Below are positions 18,480-27,200 of a DNA stretch of 64,000 nt, piece after piece (position 1 is the first letter of the stretch; the number at the start of each line of letters is the position of its first letter). The notes below the pieces were generated by a model, which saw nothing but the letters and a program-made list of their open reading frames with translations, made no database searches and was not told the origin of the DNA. The translations under genes were made by a program, and so were the position numbers. The stretch spans positions 973,501-1,037,500 of the forward strand of contig NZ_OZ038524.1 of NCBI RefSeq assembly GCF_964036635.1. The letters are read 5' to 3'. This DNA comes from Tenacibaculum dicentrarchi (GTDB lineage: Bacteria; Bacteroidota; Bacteroidia; Flavobacteriales; Flavobacteriaceae).

Positions 18480-19676
18480 TTATAAAATTAATAAATTAAT
18501 ATCTCTATAAGGTAAATCAAACCAATCTGATACGGTTTTGTTTGTTGAAATTCCGTGGTAAAAATACATGCTATTTCGTAAGCTATTATTGTAGCGACTA
18601 GCATTTTCAAAGCCTCCTTCTTCAGCAATACTTAATAAATATGGCATAAAAATATTACTAATAGAAACCGAGGCTGTTCGGGCATATCTTGAAGGAATAT
18701 TAGGTACACAATAATGAATTACGCCATGCTTTGTAAAGGTTGGCTTGCTATGTGTGGTTATTTTTGAGGTTTCAAAACATCCTCCACGATCAATACTTAC
18801 ATCGACAATAACGGCACCGTCTTTCATTTTTTTAACCATATTTTCTGTAGCAATAATAGGCGATCGGTCTTTTCCTCTAAGAGCTGCAATCACTACATCG
18901 CAACGCATTAAAGCTTTTTGTAAGCTTTTAGGCTGAATTGTTGAGGTATAAATAGGCGATTGTACGCTGTGTTGTAAATGTCTAAGTTTACTAATTGAAT
19001 TATCAAAAACTTTTATTCGAGCACCTAAACCAATTGCCGATTTGGTAGCAAATTCACCAACAGTACCTGCTCCTAAAATAACAACATTTGTAGGAGGAAC
19101 ACCACTTATATTTCCTAATAAAAGTCCATTTCCACCGTTAGATGTTGTCATTAATTCGGCAGCAATATGAATAGAAGCAATTCCTGCAATTTCACTTAAC
19201 GATTTTAAAATAGGGTGTAATCCTTGCTCATCTTTCATATAATCAAAAGCGATGGCAGTAATTCGTTTTTTAGAGAGTGCTTCAAAATATTTTTTAGTGC
19301 GTGTTTTTAATTGTAATGTAGAAATTAAAATAGCTTGCGGATGTAACATTTTTATTTCATCTAAAGAAGGAGGTGCTACTTTTAAAACAATGGCACATGA
19401 AAAAGCGTCTTTAATATTATAGGAAATTTTTGCGCCTGCTTCAGCATATAAATGGTCACTATAATTAGCGCCATCGCCAGCTCCAGTTTCAATTACAACT
19501 CGGTGTCCTTGACAAACCAAAGCGGCAACAGCATCAGGGGTTAGGCAAATGCGTTTCTCTTCAAAATGCGTTTCTTTAGGTACTCCTATAAATAGTTCCC
19601 CTTTCTGCTTTTTTATTTCAAGCATTTCAGGTTGTGGCATTAATTGCGCTTTGGTAAAAGGGGATATAAGGCTCAT
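18480..19676 (-). CDS. ald: Alanine dehydrogenase
   Basis: Reversible NAD-dependent oxidative deamination of L-alanine to pyruvate. The 398-aa protein has the alanine dehydrogenase/PNT N-terminal domain (GVPKETHFEEKRICLTPDAV and the GAGDGANYSD region). The Rossmann NAD-binding site VVILGAGTVGEFATKSA lies at about 195-211, and a closing VDVSIDRGGCFETS motif follows. It is longer at both ends than classical Ald, as is usual in Flavobacteriia. The start overlaps the tsaE stop by one base (TAATG). A transhydrogenase alpha subunit is unlikely because no beta subunit or membrane segment is near. Confidence 0.87.
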   Translation of the reverse strand: MSLISPFTKAQLMPQPEMLEIKKQKGELFIGVPKETHFEEKRICLTPDAVAALVCQGHRVVIETGAGDGANYSDHLYAEAGAKISYNIKDAFSCAIVLKVAPPSLDEIKMLHPQAILISTLQLKTRTKKYFEALSKKRITAIAFDYMKDEQGLHPILKSLSEIAGIASIHIAAELMTTSNGGNGLLLGNISGVPPTNVVILGAGTVGEFATKSAIGLGARIKVFDNSISKLRHLQHSVQSPIYTSTIQPKSLQKALMRCDVVIAALRGKDRSPIIATENMVKKMKDGAVIVDVSIDRGGCFETSKITTHSKPTFTKHGVIHYCVPNIPSRYARTASVSISNIFMPYLLSIAEEGGFENASRYNNSLRNSMYFYHGISTNKTVSDWFDLPYRDINLLIL

Positions 19677-20095
19677 TATAGTTTGTTAGTTTTTAATTGA
19701 ATATTGCGTTGTCCATTTTCTAAAAGAGTAATTTTAATAGTAACAGCATCTAAAGGTAGTAAATTTTTAACGTTTTCAGGCCATTCAATTAAACACCAAT
19801 CATTACTGTATAAATACTCTTCAATACCCATGTCGTAGGCCTCTTCTTCTTGTTCAATACGGTAAAAATCAAAATGATATACTGTATCGTTATTTTTTGT
19901 TTGGTATTCGTTTACTAATGAAAAAGTGGGTGAATGAGCAACGTCATTAACACCTAATTTCTCACATATTTCTTTTATTAAAGTAGTTTTGCCAACACCC
20001 ATATCACCATCAAAAAGCAAAACTTTATGCGGTACGTTTTTAATAATTTCTTCGGCTATTTGAGCTAGTTCGTTTAAAGCGTAATTTTTGTTCAT
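19676..20095 (-). CDS. tsaE: tRNA threonylcarbamoyladenosine biosynthesis ATPase TsaE
   Basis: The ATPase of the TsaB-TsaD-TsaE complex that transfers threonylcarbamoyl to tRNA. At 139 aa it is of normal length. Walker A GDMGVGKTTLIK (about residues 30-41), SPTFSLVNEY and HFDFYRIE, and a terminal LIEWPENV motif are all diagnostic. It is translationally coupled with ald, an arrangement that says nothing about t6A function. The gap upstream to porX holds a repeat element. Confidence 0.93.
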   Translation of the reverse strand: MNKNYALNELAQIAEEIIKNVPHKVLLFDGDMGVGKTTLIKEICEKLGVNDVAHSPTFSLVNEYQTKNNDTVYHFDFYRIEQEEEAYDMGIEEYLYSNDWCLIEWPENVKNLLPLDAVTIKITLLENGQRNIQLKTNKL

Positions 20096-20138
20096 AGTTG
20101 CAAAAATAATGAAGAGTTAAATACTATTGTTACTCAAG

Positions 20139-20281
20139 TTTTAAAATTTGTAGAAAAATAATTTGAAGCAATTTCCTGCTTTCCGCACTCGCTCTTTTTT
20201 TGAAGAAAAATCAAAAAAAGGAGCTCAAACAAAGCTTCAATCGGGGCTAGGCATCTTTACTAAATTTCTACAAATTAAAAG
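20139..20281. repeat. Inverted-repeat-bounded intergenic element
   Basis: About 140 bp bounded by AATTTGTAGAAA (20145-20156) and its exact complement TTTCTACAAATT (20265-20276). Inside are a second imperfect inverted pair around CTCTTTTTTTGA / TCAAAAAAAGGAG and GC-richer segments CCTGCTTTCCGCACTCG and TCGGGGCTAGGCATC that stand out from the local AT-rich sequence. It resembles short non-coding dispersed elements of Flavobacteriia; only one copy is visible here. Confidence 0.6.
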
Positions 20282-20322
20282 TGTTTCGTTTTATTAAATT
20301 TGTTTTAAGGCTAGTTGTAGTA

Positions 20323-21879
20323 TTATTTAGGGCTATAAATCGCACAGGGTATAATCACTTCTTCTAATGATATTCCTCCGTGTTGATAGGTGTTTTTAAA
20401 GTACTTCACAAAGTGATTGTAGTTGTTCGGATAAGCGAAAAACAAGTCTTCTTTGGCAAAAATAAACGGGCTATTTATGGCTACGCTTGGTAAAAAAATG
20501 TCTTTCGGGTTTTGAACCGCAAATACATCTTTATTTTCATAGGTTAAGCTTCTTCCTGTTTTATAACGCAAATTTGAACTGATATTTTTATCACCAACAA
20601 CTTTTGTAGAGTTTTTGGCATTAATTGTTCCGTGATCGGTTGTTATAATTAATTTCTGCCCTAATTTTTTGGCCTTTTTAATAATTTCATACAAAGGCGA
20701 ATTTTTAAACCAACTAACAGTTAATGATCGGTAGGCTTTGTCATCACCCGCCAATTCTTTTATAACTTCCATTTCTGTTTTAGCATGCGATAACATATCA
20801 ACAAAATTATATACAATAACCGTTAAATCGTTTTGCTTTGTACCGTTGTAATTGTCTGCTAATTCTTTTCCGCTTTTAAGCGATACAATTTTATAATATT
20901 CGTGTTTAATATTTAAATTTAACCTTTTTATCTGTGCTTCTAAAAAATCAGCTTCGTATAAATTCTTTCCACCTTCATCGGTATCATTTTTCCACAAATT
21001 AGGATGTTTTTTTTCCATTTCTAAGGGCATTAATCCAGCGAAAATGGCGTTACGAGCATATTGTGTAGCTGTAGGTAAAATACTGTAATAGGAATGCTCT
21101 TCTTCTTTTTTATAACAGGTATTTATAAAAGGTTCTAAAACACGATATTGATCATACCTTAAATTATCTAAAACAACGAATAATACCCCTTTTTCATTTT
21201 CTTCTTTAGGAAGTTCAGGCACAATAAAATCTTTAAATAAGGTATGTGAAAATGTTGGTTTATCGTAACTAGTAAGCCATTCTTGGTAATTTTTTTTGAT
21301 AAATTTAAAAAACTGTGAATTTGCTTCTGATTTTTGAGATTCTAAAATAGAAAGCATCCCTATATCATTAATGTTTTCTAGTTCTAACTCCCAGTGTATT
21401 AGTTTTTTGTATAGTTTAATCCATTCTTCATGTGAATTCACCATGGCTAAATCCATAGAAATTTTTCTAAATTCTTGTTGATAACTAGCCGTTGTTTTTT
21501 CCGAAATTAATCGAGAATTATCTAAATTTTTTTTTAAACTTAATAATATTTGGTTCGGATTAACGGGTTTTATTAAATAATCGGCAATTTTAGAACCAAT
21601 AGCTTCTTCCATTATGGTTTCTTCTTCACTTTTGGTAATCATTACCACCGGAAGATTGGCGTTTTTTTGTTTAATCAATGCCAAAGTTTCTAAGCCTGTT
21701 ATTCCTGGCATGTTTTCATCTAAAAAAACAATATCAAAATTGTTTTCATCTACTAAATCAATAGCATCAGCACCATTTGTAGCGGTTGTTACGGAGTAAT
21801 TTTTCTTTTCTAAAAATAAAATATGTGGCTTTAATAAATCGATTTCATCATCAACCCAAAGGATTTCTATGTTTTTCAT
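20323..21879 (-). CDS. porX: PorX: response regulator with PglZ (alkaline phosphatase-like) domain
   Basis: A regulator of the type IX secretion system in Bacteroidota, working with the PorY kinase and, in characterised species, the sigma factor SigP. The 518-aa protein has a receiver domain (1-120) with WVDDE acidic pocket, phosphoacceptor Asp54 in FLDENMPG and Lys in YLIKPVNP. A PglZ domain fills about 200-518, with metal-binding motifs VVLDNLRYDQYR and TTDHGTINAKN. There is no DNA-binding domain, which is normal for PorX. It is monocistronic, and T9SS genes themselves are not in the window. Confidence 0.93.
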   Translation of the reverse strand: MKNIEILWVDDEIDLLKPHILFLEKKNYSVTTATNGADAIDLVDENNFDIVFLDENMPGITGLETLALIKQKNANLPVVMITKSEEETIMEEAIGSKIADYLIKPVNPNQILLSLKKNLDNSRLISEKTTASYQQEFRKISMDLAMVNSHEEWIKLYKKLIHWELELENINDIGMLSILESQKSEANSQFFKFIKKNYQEWLTSYDKPTFSHTLFKDFIVPELPKEENEKGVLFVVLDNLRYDQYRVLEPFINTCYKKEEEHSYYSILPTATQYARNAIFAGLMPLEMEKKHPNLWKNDTDEGGKNLYEADFLEAQIKRLNLNIKHEYYKIVSLKSGKELADNYNGTKQNDLTVIVYNFVDMLSHAKTEMEVIKELAGDDKAYRSLTVSWFKNSPLYEIIKKAKKLGQKLIITTDHGTINAKNSTKVVGDKNISSNLRYKTGRSLTYENKDVFAVQNPKDIFLPSVAINSPFIFAKEDLFFAYPNNYNHFVKYFKNTYQHGGISLEEVIIPCAIYSPK

Positions 21880-22039
21880 ATAATTTTGAATTTACTTTTA
21901 AAGTAATATTTAAAAATAACGTTTTAAAACGTATTTGTTGTATTTGTAATAGCTAAAAATAAGTTAATAAAGCCTTTGTTTATTTGGTTTTGTTGATTAA
22001 ATATGATTATTTTGTTAGAAATTGAAGTATTTATAGATT

Positions 22040-23278
22040 TTGAAAAACAGAAAACCGAATAAATTAAAAATTATAAACGACCCTATTTATGGGTTTATAA
22101 CCATCCCAAATTCTTTAATATTTGATATTATTGAGCATCCTTATTTTCAACGTTTAAGAAGGGTTTCTCAAATGGGCTTGTCTAATATGGTGTATCCTGG
22201 AGCAAATCATACCCGTTTTCATCATGCAATTGGTTGCATGCACCTAATGCAAAAAGCAGTGCATGTTTTAAGAAATAAAGAAGTTGTTATTTCTGATGAT
22301 GAAGCAAATGCCTTATATGTAGCTATTTTATTGCATGATATTGGTCATGGGGCTTTTTCGCATGCTTTAGAACATAGTATTGTTAGTGGTGTTTCACACG
22401 AGGAAATTTCATTGAAATTTATGAAAGCCTTAAATGATGAGTTTGATGGCAAGCTGAGTTTGGCTATTCAAATTTTTGAAGGAAAATATCCTCGAAAATT
22501 TTTATATCAATTAATATCGAGTCAATTAGATATTGATCGGTTAGATTATTTAAAAAGAGATAGTTTTTACACAGGAGTAACTGAAGGAAATATTTCGTCT
22601 GACAGGTTAATAGCCATGATGAACGTGGTAAAAGACCAATTAGTAATTGAAGAAAAAGGGATTTATTCGGTAGAACAATTTATTATTGCTCGTCGTTTAA
22701 TGTATTGGCAAGTGTATTTGCATAAAACAGGTTTGGTCGTTGAAAACACGCTGGTAAATGTATTAAAAAGAGCCAAAGAACTTGCTAGTAAAGGCATTGA
22801 TTTACCTGCAGGAAAAGCCTTAAAGCATTTTTTATACAATCCAATTACGCAAATTAATTTTACAAAAGATACTTTAGAGATATTCGCAGAATTAGATGAT
22901 TATGATGTAATGTCGGCAATAAAAGAATGGGTACATCACAACGATTTTGTACTTTCTTGTTTAGCAAAAATGATTATCCGTAGAAATTTATTAAAAATAG
23001 AAATTCAGAAAGAGCCTTTTGATGATGATTATATTGCTAAAATTCATAAAAAAGTTTTAGAAAACACCGATATAAAAATAGCTGACTTAAATTATTTTGT
23101 ATTATCGAATAAGATTAAACATCAGGCGTATATTACTAAAAACCCAATTAAAATTTATACAAAAAAAGGCAAACTTAAAGATATCGCTAAAGCTTCTGAT
23201 CAATTAAACTTGAAAGCTTTAACCAAGCCAGTTGTTAAATATTATGTGTGTTATCCTAAAAAAACACAATTAGTTTAA
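22040..23278 (+). CDS. HD-domain phosphohydrolase (dGTPase-related)
   Basis: A 412-aa cytoplasmic protein with an HD domain: HTRFHHAIGCMHLMQKA (first His), LLHDIGHGAFSHALEH (HD pair) and the later SSQLDIDRLDYLKRDSFYTG (Asp ligand). This arrangement belongs to the dGTPase/SAMHD1-like superfamily, so a nucleotide triphosphohydrolase role is plausible but unproven. The start is TTG at 22040: TAG closes the frame two codons upstream, and the conserved KLKIINDPIYGFI block begins nine codons later, so no downstream ATG fits. It precedes the lpx cluster on the same strand. Confidence 0.85.
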   Translation: MKNRKPNKLKIINDPIYGFITIPNSLIFDIIEHPYFQRLRRVSQMGLSNMVYPGANHTRFHHAIGCMHLMQKAVHVLRNKEVVISDDEANALYVAILLHDIGHGAFSHALEHSIVSGVSHEEISLKFMKALNDEFDGKLSLAIQIFEGKYPRKFLYQLISSQLDIDRLDYLKRDSFYTGVTEGNISSDRLIAMMNVVKDQLVIEEKGIYSVEQFIIARRLMYWQVYLHKTGLVVENTLVNVLKRAKELASKGIDLPAGKALKHFLYNPITQINFTKDTLEIFAELDDYDVMSAIKEWVHHNDFVLSCLAKMIIRRNLLKIEIQKEPFDDDYIAKIHKKVLENTDIKIADLNYFVLSNKIKHQAYITKNPIKIYTKKGKLKDIAKASDQLNLKALTKPVVKYYVCYPKKTQLV

Positions 23279-23320
23279 TTGTTAAAGACGTCTAATAAGA
23301 GGTAATTAAACAAAAATAAT

Positions 23321-23328
23321 TACTTTTG
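23321..23328 (+). promoter_or_regulatory. Candidate -7 promoter element of the lpx operon
   Basis: TACTTTTG matches TAnnTTTG and ends only six bases before the lpxD ATG at 23335. Transcription would begin almost at the start codon, predicting a leaderless or near-leaderless mRNA. No clear -33 TTG. Confidence 0.5.
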
Positions 23329-23334
23329 CATTCA

Positions 23335-24375
23335 ATGAAATTTACAGCAAAACAAATAGCAGACATTTTAGAGGGAGAAATAGTTGGTAATGCCAATGCA
23401 GAAGTTTCTAAATTATCTAAAATAGAAGAAGGTACAACAGGGGCGTTAAGTTTTTTGTCTAATTCTAAATATAACGCTTATATATATTCTACAAAAGCAT
23501 CTGTAGTAATTGTAAATAAGTCTTTTGAGCCAGAAAAAAATATAGAAGCAACGTTAATAAAAGTAACGGATGCTTATGCGTCATTTTCTAAATTATTAGA
23601 ATTTTATAATGAAGTAAAAAACAATAAACAAGGGCGTGAAAACCCTCATTTTATAGCTAGTTCAGCATCTATAGGTAAGCAAGAATATATCGGTGCTTTT
23701 ACATATATTGGTGAAAATGTTGTTTTGGGTGATAATGTGAAAATTTACCCAAATTCATCTATCGGCGACAATGTTAAAATTAGCGATAACACCACTATTT
23801 TTGCTGGTGTAAAAATTTACTCAGAAACCCAAATAGGTAGGAATTGTAAAATTCATTCAGGCTGTGTTATTGGTTCTGATGGTTTTGGTTTTGCACCTAC
23901 GGAAACAGGCGAATATAAAGCAGTTCCTCAAATAGGAAATGTTATTATAGAAGATAATGTTGATATTGGCGCTAATACTACTATTGATAGAGCTACTTTA
24001 GGATCAACAATTATACGTAAGGGAGTAAAGTTAGACAATCAAATACAGGTTGCTCATAATGTTGAAATTGGTGAAAACACCGTAATTGCTTCGCAAACAG
24101 GTATTGCAGGTTCTGCAAAAATTGGTGAAAATTGTATGATTGGTGGTCAAGTTGGTATTGTAGGACATATTACTATTGGTAATAATGTACAAATACAAGC
24201 TAAGTCAGGAATTGGTAAAAGCTTAAAAGATAAAGACGTAGTACAGGGAACTCCTGCTTTTGGTTATAATGCCTACAATAAATCATACGTTCATTTTAAA
24301 AATTTACCAAAATTAGCATCAAAAATAGATAAAATAGAAAAAGAGTTAAATGCTCAAAAAATAAAAAATGAGTAA
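23335..24375 (+). CDS. lpxD: UDP-3-O-(3-hydroxyacyl)glucosamine N-acyltransferase
   Basis: Adds the N-linked hydroxyacyl chain in the third step of lipid A synthesis. The 346-aa protein has an N-terminal uridine-binding domain (1-100) and a left-handed beta-helix of hexapeptide repeats (about 105-320). HSGCVIGSDGFGFAPT and the catalytic His in QVAHNVEIGENTVIA are present. ATG at 23335 is preferred over an in-frame TTG at 23326, which lies inside a promoter-like element. Its end overlaps lpxC-fabZ by 8 bases. A second LpxD-like gene follows at 27201. Confidence 0.92.
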   Translation: MKFTAKQIADILEGEIVGNANAEVSKLSKIEEGTTGALSFLSNSKYNAYIYSTKASVVIVNKSFEPEKNIEATLIKVTDAYASFSKLLEFYNEVKNNKQGRENPHFIASSASIGKQEYIGAFTYIGENVVLGDNVKIYPNSSIGDNVKISDNTTIFAGVKIYSETQIGRNCKIHSGCVIGSDGFGFAPTETGEYKAVPQIGNVIIEDNVDIGANTTIDRATLGSTIIRKGVKLDNQIQVAHNVEIGENTVIASQTGIAGSAKIGENCMIGGQVGIVGHITIGNNVQIQAKSGIGKSLKDKDVVQGTPAFGYNAYNKSYVHFKNLPKLASKIDKIEKELNAQKIKNE

Positions 24376-25759
24376 GCAACAAAAAACAATACAGAACGAA
24401 ATTACATTAACTGGTGTAGGACTGCATACAGGAAATGAAGTAACAATGGTTTTAAAACCTGCTCCAGTAAATCATGGATTCTCTTTTACAAGAGTAGATT
24501 TAGAAGGTGCTCCAACAATTCAGGCAAAAGCAGAATTTGTAACCGACACACAAAGAGGAACAAATTTAGAATGTAAAGGCGTAAAAATTCAAACTCCAGA
24601 GCATGTTTTAGCTGCCGTGATTGGTTTAGAAATAGATAATTTAATTATCGAATTGAATGCTTCTGAACTTCCAATTATGGATGGGTCTTCAAAATATTTT
24701 GTAAAAGCATTAGAGGAAGCTATTATTGTAGCACAAGATGCCGAAGTAGAAGAATATGTAGTTAAAGAAATTATAAGCTATAAAGACCAGGAAACAGGAA
24801 GTGAAATAATTTTAATGCCTGCCGATGAGTATCAGGTAACTACAATGGTAGATTTTGATACTAAAGTATTAGGAACTCAAAATGCTACATTAAATAAAAT
24901 TACCGATTTTAAACAAGAAATTTCAGAAGCAAGAACGTTTAGTTTTTTACATGAAATTGAAATGTTATTGGATAATAACTTAATTAAAGGAGGCGATTTA
25001 AACAACGCTATTGTATATGTTGATAAAGAATTATCAGATAGTACAACCGATAAATTAAAAAAAGCTTTTAATAAAGAAGATATAAAAATACAATCTAACG
25101 GAATTTTAGATAACCTAAAATTACATTGGGAAAACGAAGCTGCACGTCATAAATTATTAGATGTAATTGGTGATTTAGCCTTAGTTGGTACACGTATAAA
25201 AGGTAGAATTATTGCTAATAAACCTGGACATTTGGTAAATACAATGTTTGCCAAAAAATTAGCAAAAATTATTAAATTAGAGAAACGTAATAATGTTCCT
25301 CAATATGATTTAAATAGCCCTCCATTAATGGATATTCATCAAATAATGGATATTTTACCTCACAGACCGCCATTTTTATTGATAGACCGTATTTTAGAGC
25401 TATCAGACACGCACGTAGTAGGGATGAAAAATGTTACCATGAATGAACCTTTTTTTACAGGACATTTTCCAGGAGCACCTGTAATGCCAGGTGTTTTACA
25501 AGTAGAAGCAATGGCACAATGTGGTGGTGTTTTAGTACTAAATACTGTACCAGATCCTGAAAATTATTTAACCTATTTCATGAAAATGGATAAAGTTAAA
25601 TTCAAACAAAAAGTACTTCCAGGAGATACTTTAACATTTAAATGTGAATTAATAACTCCGATAAGAAGAGGTATTTGTCATATGAAAGCTTTTGGATACG
25701 CAAATAATAAAGTCGTTGTAGAAGCTGAATTAATGGCACAAATAGCAAAAAAACAATAA
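24368..25759 (+). CDS. lpxC-fabZ: Bifunctional UDP-3-O-acyl-GlcNAc deacetylase / 3-hydroxyacyl-ACP dehydratase
   Basis: A 463-aa fusion typical of Bacteroidota. Residues 1-310 are LpxC, the zinc-dependent committed step of lipid A synthesis. Visible motifs are TGVGLHTG, the metal-binding His in TPEHVLAAV, the IMDGSS loop and the paired HxxxD ligands in HKLLDVIGDLALVG. Residues ~320-463 are FabZ, with MDILPHRPPFLLIDRI (catalytic His) and FFTGHFPGAPVMPGVLQVEAMAQ (catalytic Glu) of fatty acid elongation. The fusion ties two users of 3-hydroxyacyl-ACP into one polypeptide. It overlaps lpxD upstream, and lpxA starts 4 bases downstream. Confidence 0.96.
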   Translation: MSKQQKTIQNEITLTGVGLHTGNEVTMVLKPAPVNHGFSFTRVDLEGAPTIQAKAEFVTDTQRGTNLECKGVKIQTPEHVLAAVIGLEIDNLIIELNASELPIMDGSSKYFVKALEEAIIVAQDAEVEEYVVKEIISYKDQETGSEIILMPADEYQVTTMVDFDTKVLGTQNATLNKITDFKQEISEARTFSFLHEIEMLLDNNLIKGGDLNNAIVYVDKELSDSTTDKLKKAFNKEDIKIQSNGILDNLKLHWENEAARHKLLDVIGDLALVGTRIKGRIIANKPGHLVNTMFAKKLAKIIKLEKRNNVPQYDLNSPPLMDIHQIMDILPHRPPFLLIDRILELSDTHVVGMKNVTMNEPFFTGHFPGAPVMPGVLQVEAMAQCGGVLVLNTVPDPENYLTYFMKMDKVKFKQKVLPGDTLTFKCELITPIRRGICHMKAFGYANNKVVVEAELMAQIAKKQ

Positions 25760-25763
25760 TTTT

Positions 25764-26549
25764 ATGAATCAACCACTAGCATACGTACATCCGCAAGCAA
25801 AAATTGCTAGAAATGTAGTAATAGAACCATTTACCACTATACATTCTAATGTCGAAATTGGCTCAGGAACATGGATCGGTTCAAATGTTACTATAATGGA
25901 AGGAGCTCGTATAGGTAAAAATTGTAGAATTTTCCCAGGCGCTGTAATATCTGCAATTCCTCAAGATTTAAAGTTTAATGATGAGGAAACAACCGTTGTA
26001 ATTGGTGATAATGTAACAATTAGAGAATGTGTTACCATTAATAGAGGTACTTCAGATAGAATGAAAACCGTAATTGGTGACAATTGTTTAATAATGGCAT
26101 ATTGTCATGTTGCACACGATTGTTTCGTTGGTGAAAACTGTATTTTTTCAAACAATACTACCTTAGCAGGGCATGTAACCGTTGGAAGTAACGTGGTGTT
26201 AGCAGGTATGGTTGCCGTGCATCAATTTGCATCAATAGGAAATCACGCATTTGTAACAGGTGGTTCTTTAGTTCGTAAAGATGTACCTCCTTATGTAAAA
26301 GCAGCTCGTGAGCCGTTATCATATGTAGGAATAAATTCTGTCGGTTTACGCAGAAGAGGATATTCTATCGAAAAAATTAGAGAAATTCAAGATATATTTA
26401 GAATTTTATTTCAACAAAACTTTAATAATTCACAAGCGATTGACATTATAGAAGCTGAAATGGAGGCAACTTCAGAACGCGATGAAATTATTCAATTTAT
26501 AAAAAACTCGCACCGTGGAATTATGAAAGGATATTTTAAATCAAATTAA
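25764..26549 (+). CDS. lpxA: Acyl-ACP-UDP-N-acetylglucosamine O-acyltransferase
   Basis: The first step of lipid A synthesis, moving a 3-hydroxyacyl chain from ACP to UDP-GlcNAc. The 261-aa protein is a hexapeptide left-handed beta-helix (about 5-185) with the catalytic His in AYCHVAHDCFVG. The LAGHVTVGSNVVLAGMVAVHQF segment and GLRRRGYS lead into the helical C-terminus of LpxA. It lies four bases after lpxC-fabZ, in the order lpxD-lpxC/fabZ-lpxA. Confidence 0.96.
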   Translation: MNQPLAYVHPQAKIARNVVIEPFTTIHSNVEIGSGTWIGSNVTIMEGARIGKNCRIFPGAVISAIPQDLKFNDEETTVVIGDNVTIRECVTINRGTSDRMKTVIGDNCLIMAYCHVAHDCFVGENCIFSNNTTLAGHVTVGSNVVLAGMVAVHQFASIGNHAFVTGGSLVRKDVPPYVKAAREPLSYVGINSVGLRRRGYSIEKIREIQDIFRILFQQNFNNSQAIDIIEAEMEATSERDEIIQFIKNSHRGIMKGYFKSN

Positions 26550-26597
26550 TTATAAAAATTAAACTGTAATTAGCAGTTTATATTAATACATTACACA

Positions 26598-27164
26598 ATG
26601 GCTACAACATCAGATATTAAGAACGGATTATGTATCAGATACAACAACGATATTTATAAAATAATTGAATTTTTACATGTAAAACCAGGAAAAGGACCAG
26701 CATTTGTAAGAACAAAATTAAAAAGTGTAACAAACGGTAAGGTTGTTGACAATACCTTTCCTTCAGGAAGAAAACTTGATGACGTTAGAGTTGAAACGCA
26801 TAAATTTCAATATTTATATAAAGAAGGTGAAACATATCACTTTATGAATCAAGAAGATTATTCTCAAATTACTTTAGAAAAAAGTGCTTTAGATGCACCT
26901 GAATTAATGAAAGAAGGAGAGGTAGTTACTATTATTATCAATTCTGAAGATGAAATGCCGTTATCAGTAGATATGCCAGCAAGTGTAATTTTAGAGGTTA
27001 CCCATACAGAGCCAGGTGTAAAAGGAAATACGGCTACAAATGCTACAAAACCAGCAACTGTTGAATCTGGTGCAATTGTAAATGTACCTTTATTTATCAA
27101 CGAAGGCGATAAAATTAAGGTAGAAACTACAAAAGGAACGTATCAAGAACGTGTTAAAGCATAA
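26598..27164 (+). CDS. efp: Elongation factor P
   Basis: Relieves ribosome stalling at polyproline stretches. The 188-aa protein has the usual three domains: an N-terminal KOW-like domain with the tip loop HVKPGKGPAFVRTKLKS, whose lysine near residue 33 enters the peptidyl-transferase centre, then two OB folds with the EFP signature near VESGAIVNVPLFINEGDKIKVET. No modification gene (epmA/B or deoxyhypusine type) is in the window. The gene sits inside the lpx cluster, with a hairpin terminator just after it. Confidence 0.96.
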   Translation: MATTSDIKNGLCIRYNNDIYKIIEFLHVKPGKGPAFVRTKLKSVTNGKVVDNTFPSGRKLDDVRVETHKFQYLYKEGETYHFMNQEDYSQITLEKSALDAPELMKEGEVVTIIINSEDEMPLSVDMPASVILEVTHTEPGVKGNTATNATKPATVESGAIVNVPLFINEGDKIKVETTKGTYQERVKA

Positions 27165-27168
27165 ATTT

Positions 27169-27197
27169 ATTCCCACTTCGGTGGGAATTTCTTTTTT
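27169..27197 (+). terminator. Intrinsic terminator or attenuator between efp and the lpxD paralogue
   Basis: An 8-bp stem ATTCCCAC (27169-27176) / GTGGGAAT (27181-27188) with a stable cTTCGg-type tetraloop, followed by a pyrimidine-rich run ending TTTTTT. The T-run ends about four bases before the next ATG (27201), so the downstream gene must be reached by read-through or its own promoter. Confidence 0.82.
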
Positions 27198-27200
27198 AGA

